Part shown: in pieces, positions 9,069-20,572 of the stretch
How the letters are laid out: every line of letters starts with the position of its first letter
Numbering within the stretch: position 1 is the stretch's first letter
Source of the DNA: Eutreptiella sp. 'Long Island Sound 2002'
Taxonomy: Eukaryota > Euglenozoa > Euglenophyceae > Eutreptiales > Eutreptiaceae
DNA: 64,000 nucleotides
Assembly: GCA_964036045.1 (NCBI GenBank)
Contig: OZ038379.1
Coordinates: 186,086,495 to 186,150,494 of the forward strand
Direction of reading: 5' to 3'
Position numbers and translations under genes: made by a program
The notes under the pieces: model-generated
What the model saw: only the letters and a program-made list of their open reading frames with translations
Databases searched by the model: none
Told to the model about the DNA's origin: nothing

Positions 9069-12000
9069 CTATTGCCATTCTTCTTCTTCGTTCGGCTGTA
9101 CGTCCTGTACTTGTCCTTCGTCAACCCATTCTTCTCCTGCTTCGACAGCATTCACTCCTTTTCCACATCCACGACCACCAAATGATTTTCCACCACCACC
9201 TTTCTTACCTCCTTGGCCTTTGTTGTTGGAGGTGTTGGAATTGGGGTTGGATTCGTTGGATCTGCCCTTGCCTCGACCTCCAGTATCCTTGTTGTTGCCG
9301 AAGGTCTTGTTCGCTGGCGTCTCCGCGTACAGGGGGTTGCCATTCACCTTGGAATCATCTTGATTCCCGGACTTTCCCTTGCCATTTCCACCTTTGTGCC
9401 CATTTTTTCCACCATTTTTTCCACCAGCATCGGTCCATCTTGAGTCGCTTGGATCTCCACCTTGCTGCGAGTAATCTTTTGGTGTCCAGTCTCTGTTCTT
9501 TCCTTTGCACTGCCCTTTACCCTTTCCCCGTCCATGCTGGTCAGCATCTCGTGCTCCATCCTGCTGGGGATTTTTGGGAGAATTTCCCTTTCCATCGATT
9601 TTGGACTGAATTGTTTTGAGATTTGAGGGCGTCCATCTGTGATCTGCGGTCGTGTGAGTCGCCGCTCGACCTTCTTTTCCAAGGGCAATGCACACAGAGC
9701 ATCCCTTCTCACCAACGGCGTTGACCTTGCCTCCGAAGCCATGTGCATCCTGGGACTTCTGGTGTTCTAAGTTTGCATACTTTTCAAGTTGGTCCCAGAT
9801 CTGCTCGACTCCATACTAGAAGATCCACGGTCGTACCTTCAAAACTGTTCCCTTATACTTCACTTTTCCATCCACCATGCTGCAGAAAAACTCCGACTGT
9901 TCAGAATCGTGGAAACCAACTCTCCATCTGCCCTCACGAATAGTGATATCCTTCAATCCAGTAGCACTGATAGAGTGTAGCAACTCACGAACAGCCATTT
10001 TCCCCATAGTTTCTGGTAATCCTCGGACTTCAACCCAGTTGCCCAGGACTTTTTGGTCCGCCTGAGAGTCCCTGATCTTCTGCTTGGTCTCCGGCGTGAG
10101 CTTGCTCAGGAGGATCTTCTTCATTTCGCCTTCAGAAAGTCCTTCTCCAGAGTTCTCCGCCTCTTGCACCAAAAACTCCCAATCTTGCCTTGCAATTTGA
10201 ATCTCTTCCAGAAATAATTTCTAGATCGCCCTGAAGGTCTCCAGACGGTTCCTGTAATGATCTTCAGGTAGTCGAGAGCCTTTCTTCTTGAGACTTCTGT
10301 ACAGCTCCTCATACGTCAGGGGATTCCCCTGATTTTGCCTCTCCACACACAGATTGTATGTGCTTTCTCGGAGCTTGCCAGTCAAGCAATCCATCAACCC
10401 AAGGATCCAGAGCTCCTTGTCCAGCTTCTCCGTCTGCAGCCACACCATGAACTGCCTCTCGAAGGACGCCCAGTAATTGGGGTGTCCTGAGAACTTCGGC
10501 TGCTTCATCACTGACTCTCTCAGCCTCATGTGCAAAGGGTTCAGCAAGTGGTTCAGGTTGAAATTGGTGGCTGTGCCGACCGGATTGACGAAAACTGGAT
10601 TGAGTGCGGCGCCTCCCAGTGCCTGTGCCTGCGCAATTGCGGCCGCCAGCAGCGCCTGGTCCACAGTAGGCTGCACGAACGGCGTCTGCGGTGCTTGATG
10701 CAGCCTCATCTCCTTCAATTTCTTCTGCTTTTCTTTGATCTTGGCCTCATTTTCTTTCTGCCGCCGGTCCTTCTTCTTCAAGGCCATTGATCGCTCCTTC
10801 ACGGTGGTCCTTGCTTCTCCATCAATATCTTCGACAGTACCAACAGACAGTATAGAGCCATGCGACGAAGATTCTCCTCCTTCGGTACCCAGATTCAACC
10901 CAATAGGACTTGTACATCCAGTAGGGGGGATACCAGAAATTCCAGTAAAAGCTGGATGGTGGCCAGTAAAAGCTGGGGGTGCTGGAGAATGTGGAGCGCC
11001 GTAAGGCGTGGATGTGGGTGCAGCTGAGGAGGTAGGTGCTGGGTGGCTTGCCATTGTAGGCGCTGGTCCAGTGAGCCCAGTAGTGCTCAGATTTTGTACC
11101 AGATTTGTAAGCTTCTCCAGCTTCTGCTCCATCTCCTTCCACTTGCTGTCATCATCCCTCTTTCTCTCCTTGGCGTCCTTCTTCAGCTCCTTCACCTTGT
11201 TTTCCAGCGACGAAATCTGGCGTCGACAGGAGCAGTCCTTGGCACATTCACCACAGGACGGGCATCTTGTCCCTTTTCCCTTGCTTCTTACCTCGTCGAC
11301 CCAAGTGTCAACACTGGAGGCAGAGCTGGGGAGTTTGGACAGTTGCTCCCTGGAGAGGTGCGAATGTGTCGAATCACACCTCATTTCGTCGACTCCGTCG
11401 TCGTTCCGACTCCAGGCGCCCGACGGACCAGCGTGCGGATGCACATTCTGGCGTCGTTCCTCGGCGATGATGGCCATCTGCACCATCACGGCAGCCTGGT
11501 GGTCGAACTGGTCCATCAGCTCCTCCCAATCCTCTTGCTCCTGCAGCTGGGCGTCGAATCTCGACCGGCCGCTGTCCCTGAGGAACTGGCACGACGCCCT
11601 GAACCAGTCCCTCAGGCGGCCACGATAGCCCGCCTCCGCCAGCAGCCAATTCTGCCTGTGCAGGAATTCCTCATTCCAGATCTGCTGAAAGTGGTTTTCC
11701 CAGTAATCACCACTAATTCCAGTACCAGACTGCTCTCCTTCGCTGCTGCTGTCTTCTAGATCAGGCAAAGCTTGAGAGGAGGAACCAGATTCACTCGAGG
11801 AGGGAGATTCTCGACCGGGTTTAAGGTTGGGTGGGGCGTTCGCACAACAATCAGCACAAGTATGAACACCAGGCCAATGTTTATGGCCACAGTAAGGGCA
11901 CTCTGACGGATGATCCTCGGTTTGCTGGGGAGATGCTACGAAGGTAACCTCGGGGGTAACACGCAGCGACCCAGAAGGAGTAATAGCCCCGCTAAAGTCC

Positions 12001-12242
12001 GACGATCTCAGAGTATCAGTGGAGATTCCAGAAGCAGAGTCATGATTTCCTCTGCTACCATGTAACCGCTGCATAGTGGTTGATCTTTCTTGTGATTGCG
12101 AAGCCTGCAGCCTTGATGCCCCAGGGGTCGTAACGCCCGACACTGCCCCTGATATCTCCGAACCCAACTGACCCTCTTCAGACCCATATCCAGCCTCTTG
12201 GAGCGACATATGCGAAGCACTTGTAAGTCCTTTGAACTCCAT
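9069..12242 (-). pseudogene. gag: Element A gag, opened inside the 5' LTR, with two extra in-frame UAG codons
   Basis: This is the structural polyprotein that packages the RNA. The reading frame starts at an ATG 182 nt inside the 5' LTR, reads through the primer binding site (LHGSRG) and continues 673 codons to UAG at 10221. The same frame goes on to UAG at 9816, then to the gag-pol UAG at 9069. Seen in order: an acidic, Ser-rich N-terminus; a Cys cluster (CPSCGECAKDCSC); a Lys/Glu-rich coiled-coil-like stretch; a capsid-like segment (QPKFSGHPNYWASFERQFMV); a zinc motif C-x2-C-x11-H-x4-H; and a Gly/Lys/Asn-rich basic tail suited to RNA binding. At 10221 and 9816 element B has Ser codons, so these two UAGs look like damage. 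Confidence 0.85.
12043..12060 (-). promoter_or_regulatory. Element A primer binding site (initiator Met tRNA type)
   Basis: Directly after the 5' LTR the minus strand reads TGGTAGCAGAGG, matching the complement of the initiator tRNA-Met 3' end used by many Ty3/gypsy elements. It is translated in frame as part of gag. Confidence 0.88.
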
Positions 12243-12540
12243 GGTGAGATATGAAGAGTACGAAAACCCGGTCTACAAAAATGGAGCAGACATAGAATCT
12301 CAATGCGCATTCATCGCACATAATGACACAACGTGAAATCATTCGAAATAATTTAAATAAATCCGATTGGGAAATCACGAAAGACAAATGCGACTCGACG
12401 CGCGCTCACAGGCGACATCTGGCGGCGAACGGAAAACATGAAATGAAGCGGAAAATTTACTGCACTAATGTACATCTGAGAATCATTGAAATTCTGACCA
12501 CATCAGTGTATAATTGAGTGCTGTCACTGCTGCCGTTACA
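12061..12540 (-). repeat. Element A 5' LTR
   Basis: This is a 480-bp repeat of 2268-2747 with about two substitutions. It contains the gag initiation codon at 12242 and the first 60 gag codons, so transcription must begin upstream of that within the LTR. Confidence 0.95.
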
Positions 12541-13440
12541 CCCCGATTTCAACCCCCCGTGTGGTCTATTGGCGGCCCCATATCTATATGCCCATAGGGA
12601 GCCCGGACTCAATTCCAAGTTGTACACTCAGATATAAGTCTTCGGTCCTGCCTCCTACCCTGTGAGCCATTGGCCTTGCCCTGGCCAGGCGACCCATGCG
12701 TGAGAATGGTGCCAATTTTCGTGATTTTGGCATCATGACCCCACTTGACGCACCCGTGGTTCCCTGATGCCGGGACCTCAGAGGGAACCAGGTAGGGTGA
12801 GGGCTCCAGGGAGTTTGTACTCGAAGGGCATAGGGTCAGTTGCCTCGTCCCTACCTCTGGCGGGTCCGGACGAGGGGTCAATTTTGGAGATTTTTGAGCT
12901 AATTTCATTTTGGGCTGAAACAGCCCATTTTCAGCTACCAACTCCTAGGGGATAATGGCGGGGCCATATCTCTGGCTCAGAGAGGAGTTGGGACCTGCCG
13001 TTGAGGGAGCATGTGGAGCCACTGTCGGTTGGCCTTGGAGTACTCTTGGTTCCGAGGAACTCGCCTGTGGCTGGGCGGGACACCCTCCCCATTGGCAGGG
13101 TTTCAGGGTCCGGACTGAGCAGGGCATGGGTTGTGTTTGAGCCCCCGCCCCCACCAGCCACTGAGAGGGTCGGACCTCGGATTGGGATACGAGTTAGGAC
13201 TGAGTGTCTATTGTCCTGTGATGCCCCTACCCCAGTCCAGTCTTAACCTCATGTGTACATGTCCTGATGTGTTGCTGTACATACTTTTGTTCCCTCGTTG
13301 CAGAGTCGCAAGGATTCTGAAACGCTTTGTCACATGACATGAGCGCATTGATGCCCCTGTGAGCGCAGTGCTTTGCCTGCCTGCTTGCTTGTGCGTGTCA
13401 CCGCAGCGTTCTGTGGCCAGGCCCCCCACGGGAACGCGTC
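12541..13440. other. Unassigned spacer between element A and the nested cluster
   Basis: No gene, LTR or repeat was recognised. Open frames here are short and overlap on both strands. The homology of element E stops abruptly at about 13440, so the E fragment is truncated against this sequence. Confidence 0.5.
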
Positions 13441-15438
13441 CCCAAACTCCCTCAGGTACTCCAATTGTTGGAGTCCATCCAGGGGGCGTATCATCGTCAT
13501 GTTGAGGTCCAAGTGGACGTCCATACGGCAGAACGCCTCCTTAGCCAGCGCTTCAGACCGGGCACCAATCAGGGCGTCGAAGTTGCCGCGGCTGATGTAG
13601 TCTGCACACTCGTTCTTCACTCCCTGGATATGGTGTACCGTCAGCTGGAGTTGACTGAGGTAGGTCCACCAGCGCCGTAGCTTGGCCTTCTCAGGTGGGG
13701 GGCCCGTCTGGAAACTGCGGACCGGTTCTTGGTCGCACAGCCAGACCACAGGGTTACTCCCCAACAGTCGTGCTTGTGAGGATAGCACCAGCATACCCGC
13801 GAGCAATTCCTGCTCATAGGTGGAGTAGTTCCCCCTGGCCTGGTTCCACTTCCAGTTCCAGTGGCCCAGAGGTACTAGGACCCACTTGTCGTCAGGGTAG
13901 CTGTGCTTGGGGGTTCCATCTCGGTTGAGACTTTCCGTCCCACATTGGGAAATGGCCGAGTCGAACTCCTCCTTCTCTAGTGCTTGCCATTGGAACAACG
14001 TTCCACCACCGCCCACATTGCTGGCGTCGGTCACCAGGATAATCTCCCCTTGTGCTCTAGGCACGCCCAAGCACTTAGCGTTGGCCACCTTGTCTTTGAG
14101 CTCATCAAACGCTTGTTGCTCTTGTGGGCCCCAGCGCCAAGTAGTACTCTTCTTGATCAAGTCCGTCAGAATGGCGCTGGTGTAGGTGAAGTTTTTGATA
14201 TGGCGGCGATAGAAGTTGCACGCCCCAATGAAACTGCGTACATCGTGAAGTCCTTTGTTGGGGTCTTCGTGTCGTACCTTGGCATCCATCAGGGGCTTGG
14301 CCTTAGAGGCCGCTGGGGTCCACCACCCATAGCCAACGTCAAACCCCAGGTACTGCATGGTCTCCTGCATGAACTCACACTTCTCCAGCTTGAGTCGTGT
14401 TTTGTTCTCCTGGCAGACCGCAAAGAACTCACCCAAGAGGATTCGGTGGTCCTCCTGGGTATTGGTCCCGAGGCATACATCGGCGATGGGAGCTTCCATC
14501 TGGGCCCCACGGGATATAAGCTCCTGCACCTTAGGTCTCCTTCGTAGGATGGACAAGATCTTGTTCATCAGCTCTTGGAATAGAGCGGGTGCGTTGGCCA
14601 CGCCAAACGGCATGACCTTCCACTTGAACACCCTGCCCTGAGGGGTGATGAAGGCCAGTAGCTCCTGAGCGTTGGGCGTCAGGTCCACTTGCCAGAATCC
14701 GCTCCTCTTGTCCATCTTGGTCTTGTAGCGACAGGAGGCTATCTTCTCCAGGGTAGACTCCATATTGGGAATGGACCCTGAGGGATACAACGTTTTCTTG
14801 TTCAGCTCTCCGTAGTCCACTACCAGCCGTTTGGCGGTAGACCCAGGTTTAGCCACCAGAAAACAGGGGCTGCAGTGTAGGGGGTAGTCCCCATCCTTGT
14901 ACTCCAGGACTAGGCCAGCGTCGATACATTCTTGTATCTGTCGCTCAATCTCGTGGGCCTGCTCTCTAGGAGCTGGATAGGGTCTCCTTCGGATCTTGTG
15001 ACCCACGAACTCGGGTTTCAGCTTGAGGTCCATCTGTACCAGCTTGTCACATGAGGCTGGAGGGGGTAGTTCTCCGAACACCTCCAGATAGGTCTTTATA
15101 AGCTTCTGCACCCGCGGGTCCAATAGCTTGATCTTGTCCTCCATGTCTTAGTCAGAGTGTAAGTTGCTTGCCCCCTGCGTAATAGACGTCGGGAGGTGAT
15201 CTTCCACCGACTCTTCGCCCTTGGTAGTGTCCTTCAACCCTTGGTAGGCATATAGAAGGTCTTGTTCAACCATCTCCGGTGGACGATGGCAACATAGGCA
15301 CGCTCGAGGGGGTTCACATACACATTCCTCCGAGAGGTCGTCCTCCTCTGGGGTCCTCACATGGGCGCCCCTCACGCTCTTCATGAGCTTAAGATCTACC
15401 TCCCTTTGCCAGGTGGTGATCTTCTGTTCGAGGTCCTC
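13441..15438 (-). pseudogene. pol: Element E (outer host) pol fragment: RT to RNase H
   Basis: Remnant of a Ty3/gypsy pol of the same family as element C. It holds an RT with YKTKMDKRSGFWQVDL and an altered catalytic box (PIADV where C and D have HIDD), then RNase H (VTDASNVGGGG, CDQEPV, ADYISR). It lacks integrase because homology ends at 13440. UAA at 15145-15147 replaces a Glu codon of element C. The segment starts at 15438 with GAGGA, one copy of the target duplication made when element C inserted. The preceding part of the same gene now lies at 34434-35736 in opposite orientation because of an inversion. Confidence 0.85.
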
Positions 15439-16188
15439 AGAAATTTTTATAGTGGTTTCAACACTGTGTTTTTGCCTCTCCTGCTGCTTGCTGCTGGTGT
15501 AGGGTTTCCTGCTGCTTGTTTTTGGACATGATAGCCCAAGCCAGAGGTTTGCAAGGAGAAGAGAGTCAGGATCAAAGCATGAAGGGCTGCAGTGTAAACA
15601 GTGAAAGATGAAAGGATATTCACAGAAACTGCAATTCAGGTCAAATCGGATTGCATATTCACAAAGATAGCTGAATTGTTTTGGAAAAGAGTTGGAAAAC
15701 TGCCCCATGGTCACTCTATCTCCATAGTGCCATCTCAGGAGATGTGCACTCTTTGTTTTGGGTTCCATATGTGCTGAGGTGGCAGGGCATGTGGCGATGA
15801 GGTCACTGCCATGTCACATGGGATCTTCCTACTTAGCTAGGCTGACCAGGAATTGAACCGGGGACCTCTCAAAAAGAGGTGCCCAGCCCCCTAGGGTGCA
15901 TACCACTAGGACGGCTAAGAATTCATGGAAAAACATAGATAAATTCATAGGCTCTGCCCTGGATATGTCAGTTCTCAGTCAACTCAGGAAAAGATGATTT
16001 GCCTCACATTGAAAGGGGATTGAGGGGTCCACTCCATATCCTGATTGGGTGTTTGGTTCCATAGGTCAAAATGTGTTATCACCACTTTTGGTGGGGCCAA
16101 TACTAAGATAGAAATGCCTGGATGCTCAGTGCATCCCTAATACAACTAGAGTATGCCTCAAAGCAGTGGAAAAGCACTTTTTCTTACT
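15439..16188 (-). repeat. Element C 3' LTR
   Basis: This is a 750-bp repeat of 35737-36521. On the minus strand it starts AGTAAGAAAAAG and ends ATTTCT, directly followed by the target duplication GAGGA. The plus-strand copy has about 35 bp more near 36395-36430, plus scattered substitutions, so C is older than A and B. Confidence 0.88.
15832..15920 (-). other. tRNA-like module in element C 3' LTR
   Basis: The minus strand shows a D-arm (CCTA...TAGG with GTGG in the loop), a 5-bp anticodon stem (ACCTC/GAGGT) with loop TTTTTGA, and a T-arm with loop TTCAATT. The internal-promoter boxes resemble the RNA polymerase III A and B boxes. The predicted anticodon is UUU. The acceptor stem is poor and one T-stem pair is broken, so a working tRNA is unlikely. 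Confidence 0.55.
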
Positions 16189-16200
16189 CCCCCCTTGTGC
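16189..16200 (-). promoter_or_regulatory. Element C polypurine tract
   Basis: The minus strand reads CACAAGGGGGG directly before the AGTAAG start of the 3' LTR, as expected for a plus-strand priming site. Confidence 0.75.
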
Positions 16201-18456
16201 TGTGGTGGCCACCACTGTCGCATTTTAGGAAAAAGGGATTTTTTCTTGGCCTTTCCTTGGTTTCCACATCTACTTTAAAATACCTATAGTTTCCCTCACA
16301 CAGAAAAATGGGCGCTCACCATGGCTGGCGCTCTTTTGCTGCTCTTTTTGTAACATTTCCGACAGAAGACTCAGCGCTCATGACGCTGCCGGGGCTCCTG
16401 TGGCTTGGTTGGGTTAGTTTGGGAGCATGCCAAAACATGTGCATGTGCATCCCTCCCTCCAAGACGCAGCGCGACACAAACCCAACGCAAGACACAATAT
16501 ACACACTCGCATGGGTTCTCGTAAACCTGCTGGCGACCTGTGACCTGTCTTAGGGCGAAGGGAGTCGTAAAAAAAATTAGATTGCCCCTTGGTGGGGTCT
16601 TGGGTTCTGCTCAGTCTCTCCAGGCTGCTGCGTTTCGGCCCGAACACGGCCTACTCAGCGAGGCTGCGCGTGGGTATCTGCAGAGGCAGGAATGGGAGAA
16701 TTATGGACGAATCCACGCAAAAGCGAAGCGACGACACAAAAATCCGTCAAATGACGGCCTAGACTTTTTCTAAGACAACACACCTGAGCAGAATCCAATT
16801 GTGCATCAGAAGCACATTTTTATAAAAATTGTAGTCATCTCTAGATTTTTCCAATCAAGAAATTCCTACGCATAAAAAGCCGGCGCGCAGGAGCGGCTCC
16901 TAGCGAAGCGCCGGAAAATGCAGAAATAATGGAATTATAAATGTATGTCTCACGTAGTCTTGAAAATGACGAGACACACATTAATAAGTAAACATACAGA
17001 TTCCACCCACACTAATAGAAGAATCAAAAATCAAAGAATTCCAAAATGAACGAAAAGACTTCAATGAATCAGGTATAAACTACAGGTATGCTCGTCTCGT
17101 ATGCCGCATACACATTGCTCGTCTCGTGTCTCCGTGAACGAGTCTTGTAGCAGCGCTAACAACGATAGGACGCGATAGAGGGATTGATTAGAAACATTGC
17201 AGATGATTAGAGGTCAGATCAGGGTGATTAGACATACACACAAGTGCATGGTGACGTTTTTCGCTTGGGCCCCTCACGTGCCCACTTGCTCTCTCCCTCA
17301 AGCGGTAGGTAAGGTGAGTAAGCCCAGGTGGGGCCACCCCCTGGTGGAGTTCGTGATTGAGGTTGAGATGGGCAGGTTTGCCCAAAATACTCGTGCATGC
17401 TCGCGCATTCACACACGCATTAAAGGGTAGGCCACGCGAAGTGCGCACGGTAAACCTTGTTTAGGCTACCCAGGGGCTCCTCGGTACGTTCTTTAAGAGA
17501 ACCTGAGGAGTCCCTTAACGCTTGCTTGCTTGACAGGGGAGCTGATCCTTCAGCGTGTTTGCGGACAGTGTATTATAGGTCACACTGAGAAGCGTATAAT
17601 ACGTGGAGTGTGGCTTGGTTCCTCCGCCGCAAACACCCCTTCATTTGCCTTTGCTTTACAGGTGGGCAGGTAGGGTGATTGGTGCAGCAGCATACCATTT
17701 TTTTCATGCCCTGCTAAACAAGGGCGCAGATCACACAAACAAATAACTCCGCCTCTGCCGGTGGCAGAGCAGGGAGTCCGACTCCATCGACATCTGCGCC
17801 GTGCACGCAAAAAGAGCACCTCTTCCCTCCAAGCCCTAGCAGGGGAAACGCGTTGTGGCGTCCCCTGTTAGGCCACAGTTGCTTAGCAGCGCTGTGTTCT
17901 CTTGTCTTCTTCACAGGAGGGTCGCTAGGACCCACAACATGTTCTTCAGCAACACATAGTAGAGTGTGCGTGAAGGAGTGGTAGTCCTGAGTGGGGGCTT
18001 GAGCCAGGTGCAGCAGTGCTCGCCCACCAGGATGGTGCCACTGTAGGGTGTGTAGGACCTGTAGTGCGTGTGTCACTGTCCCACCCGTTTCCTGCAATTT
18101 TAACAGGGTTGGTGGGCTGTGGCAGTGGTTAGGTCAGTGTTTTGGCCACTTAGCAAAACGGCGTTTTCATGCCTTCATAGCTTTTGGCCACCCGTCCCTG
18201 TAGTAGACAGATAGGTAGGGAAAACAATACCTGGATTAGTACGCTGGGTATTCCCCAAAGGTTTTGCGCCAGCACAGAAATTGGGCGCTTATGGGAGGGG
18301 AGACCCGGGGCGTACCCCGTGGCATCAATAAGCCAACCCTCCAGGTTTAGCAAGCGTGCAGACTTGGGTATAATTAGGACACCACTTCTGCGGCTTGCTG
18401 TCAGGACCTTAGGAATAGCACACTCACACAAAAGCTTTGGCAGGTAAGGGTAAGGT
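16201..18456 (-). other. Element C long 3' untranslated region
   Basis: About 2.25 kb lies between the pol stop and the polypurine tract with no recognisable gene. Its pol-proximal half is strikingly similar to the same region of element D (41652-42493), including three stem-loops. Confidence 0.7.
17419..17935 (-). promoter_or_regulatory. Conserved structured block in element C 3' region
   Basis: 17419-17652 and 17826-17935 match 41652-41885 and 42066-42180 of element D almost base for base. Stem-loops at 17473-17513 (CTCCTC/GAGGAG closing stem plus an inner GTTCTT/AAGAGAAC pairing) and 17836-17871 (CTAGCAGGGG/CCCCTGTTAG) are kept in both. A third, GCGCC/GGGCGC, is at 18266-18288. The role is unknown; RNA export, packaging or 3'-end function would be possible. 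Confidence 0.65.
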
Positions 18457-19725
18457 TCAGTCCCTAGCTTTACTCTTGGAGGCAAGCGTCTCAGCGAGCC
18501 TCAGCAACTCAGCAAGGTTGTTCTGGGACAAGTAGTCCACCAGAACTGAGTTTAGGTGTCCCTCAGGTAGAACAAACGCAGAGAAGGGCTCCCAGGTGGC
18601 CTCTTCGACTCCAAACCCTTCCCAGAGGGTGAGGAAGCGCCTACCCTGGCGATAGCGGTGGCCTAGGACAGACTTCACCAGGTAGAAGCCCTCCTTAGCC
18701 ATCTCCTCGGCGTTCATGTCGGGGAGTTCACCTTCAACTTCCATAGGGCTGGCAGCCCCTTGTAGGTCCAGAGCGGCTATTTCCTCGTCGTTCAGCTCCG
18801 AATCCTCCCCACAGAGGTCTTCAGGATCATAGTAGCGCTTCAGGTGTTGAGCAGCGCACACCAGGGTCCCCCCTAGACGGGGAGAACACCGCACGGTGAT
18901 ACAGTGTCCATCCACTGATAGAATCTTGTACGGCCCGAAGTATGGGTCATCGCTGGTAGAGCGTGGCCAGGCGGGTAGTCGACTGTGGTGCACCAGCACC
19001 CAGTCCCCCTCTTGGTAGGTGGCCAGTACTCGGTGCTTGTTCTTCTTGTTGCACTGACGCTCCCTCACTCTCTGGAGCATAGCCTTGGCCTTGTCCACCT
19101 TCGCTTGTTGCTCTTGGACCCATTCACCCACAGAAGAATGGGTGTCCTCTGGATAGGGGGCATGTAGGAACCATGCCGGGCGCCCTAGGAATAGCTCATG
19201 GGGCGAGTAGCCAGTAGCTGAACTCTCTTGGGAGTTCATCATCAAGGATATGACGGGGAGTAGTCTCACCCAGTCTCTGGTGCGTTCAGTTTTGCACCAT
19301 ATCCGTACATTCTCCTTGAGGACACGGATCTGTCGCTCACATAGGGGGTTGCTCGTGTGCGAGTAGGGAATCCCCGTAGACACCTGGACATTGAGGGATC
19401 TCAGGACCCTCTTGTACCAACCGGTATCTGAGCGTACTCGTACGTCCTCATCGGATTTGATCTCCTTGGGCGCCCCATAGACACAAAACCACTCCTCCAG
19501 GAGTATCTTGATAGTCTCCTCCCCGGTAATGTGCTTGGTACATGGGAACACCCTGGTAAACCTGGTCAACCCACAGGTTACCACAAGGGCAAAGTCATAG
19601 CCCCCGAACTTCGGCATCTCCGTGTAGTCCACGTATAGAACACTGTTAGCACAGTGAGGGATGGGCAGGGTCGAGTAGAGACCTCTGTCCCTGATATCCC
19701 CTGGTTTACAGGACCTGCACGGGCA
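18457..19725 (-). CDS. pol: Element C pol: integrase core and chromodomain-like tail
   Basis: Inserts the element's DNA copy. The frame shows the catalytic core with VDYTEM (first Asp), KSDEDVRV (second Asp) and NPLCERQIR (Glu), then a GPY/F-like module (DPYFGPYKILSVDG) and a chromodomain-like end (GRRFLTLWEGFGVEEATWEP). It ends at a UGA codon at 18457-18459. The upstream RNase H/integrase N-terminal part is in another frame: a one-base shift lies near 19725-19735, at the zinc-binding CxCxxC segment, so this copy is inactive. Confidence 0.88.
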   Translation of the reverse strand, partial: CPCRSCKPGDIRDRGLYSTLPIPHCANSVLYVDYTEMPKFGGYDFALVVTCGLTRFTRVFPCTKHITGEETIKILLEEWFCVYGAPKEIKSDEDVRVRSDTGWYKRVLRSLNVQVSTGIPYSHTSNPLCERQIRVLKENVRIWCKTERTRDWVRLLPVISLMMNSQESSATGYSPHELFLGRPAWFLHAPYPEDTHSSVGEWVQEQQAKVDKAKAMLQRVRERQCNKKNKHRVLATYQEGDWVLVHHSRLPAWPRSTSDDPYFGPYKILSVDGHCITVRCSPRLGGTLVCAAQHLKRYYDPEDLCGEDSELNDEEIAALDLQGAASPMEVEGELPDMNAEEMAKEGFYLVKSVLGHRYRQGRRFLTLWEGFGVEEATWEPFSAFVLPEGHLNSVLVDYLSQNNLAELLRLAETLASKSKARD

Positions 19726-20572
19726 CTTGTCACGATAGGCTGGAGGGTTTTCTGCAGTTGGTCGTCAGTCCACGTAGTATGGAACCACTGCTTGAACAGC
19801 CTCAGGGTACGGTCAGCACCCACATGACCGCTGGACTCATGGGTCCACTTCAGCAGCGCTGGGACTCTCTCACTAGGCACCACAATGCGGTCCTCGTGCC
19901 AGAGGTAGCTCTTGTCCTTCTTCCACTCGTCTTGGTTGACCAGGAGGGGTTCAAGGCGTTTCTCCAGGCGCTTGTAGATATCCCCAAACTCCTTCAGGTA
20001 CTCCGATTGTTGGAGTCCATCCAGGGGGCGTATCATCGTCATGTTGAGGTCCAAGTGGACGTCCATACGGCTGAAGGCCTCCTTAGCCAGCGCTTCAGAC
20101 CGGGCACCAATCAGGGCGTCGAAGTTGTTGCGGCTGATGTAGTCGGCACACTCGTTCTTCACTCCCTGGATATGGTGTACCGTCAGCCGTAGTTGACTGA
20201 GGTAGGTCCACCAGCGCCGTAGCTTGGCCTTCTCAGGTGGGGGACCCTTCTGGAAACTGCGGACCGGTTCTTGGTCGCACAGCCAGACCACAGGGTTACT
20301 CCCCAACAGTCGTGCTTGTGAGGATAGCACCAGCATACCCGAGAGCAATTCCTGCTCATAGGTGGAGTAGTTCCCCCTGGCCTGGTTCCACTTCCAGTTC
20401 CAGTGGCCCAGAGGTACTAGGACCCACTTGTCGTCAGGGTAGCTGTGCTTGAGGGTTCCATCTCGGTTGAGACCTTCCGTCCCCCATTGGGAAATGGCCG
20501 AGTCGAACTCCTCCTTCTCTAGTGCTTGCCATTGGAACAACGTTCCACCACCGCCCACATTGCTAGCGTCGG
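19726..20572 (-). CDS. pol: Element C pol: RNase H and integrase N-terminal zinc region
   Basis: Continuation of the element C polyprotein interrupted at 20572 by insertion of element B in the codons for VTD|TDASNVGGGG. RNase H signatures are TDASNVGGGG, the CDQEPVRS segment and ADYISRNNF. The integrase HHCC-like region (HESSGHVGADR) follows before the frameshift near 19730. The rest of the gene upstream is at 31353-33610. Element E at 14021-14050 preserves the uninterrupted target. Confidence 0.87.

Larger units (their letters stand above)
2268..12540 (-). mobile_element. Element A: Ty3/gypsy chromovirus-type LTR retrotransposon, full length but with broken ORFs
   Basis: Two 480-bp LTRs (2268-2747 and 12061-12540) begin TGTAAC and end GTTACA and differ at only about two positions, so the insertion is young. 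Read on the minus strand the order is 5' LTR, primer binding site, gag, pol (protease, methyltransferase-like domain, RT, RNase H, integrase, chromodomain), a long 3' untranslated region, polypurine tract and 3' LTR. The 5 bp outside the LTRs are CCCCA on the left and CCCCG on the right, an imperfect target duplication. Gag and pol share one frame from 12242 to 4092, interrupted by UAG at 10221 and 9816, a UAG at the gag-pol border (9069) and UGA at 7617. Confidence 0.93.

Noticed and set aside
9050-11759. Several plus-strand open frames opposite element A gag (for example 9050-9619 and 11043-11759)
   Set aside because: They are antisense shadows of the Gly/Lys-rich and Ser-rich gag coding sequence.
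15832-15920. tRNA-derived SINE insertion
   Set aside because: The tRNA-like module sits at the same place in both LTRs of element C, so it is part of the LTR and not an independent SINE.
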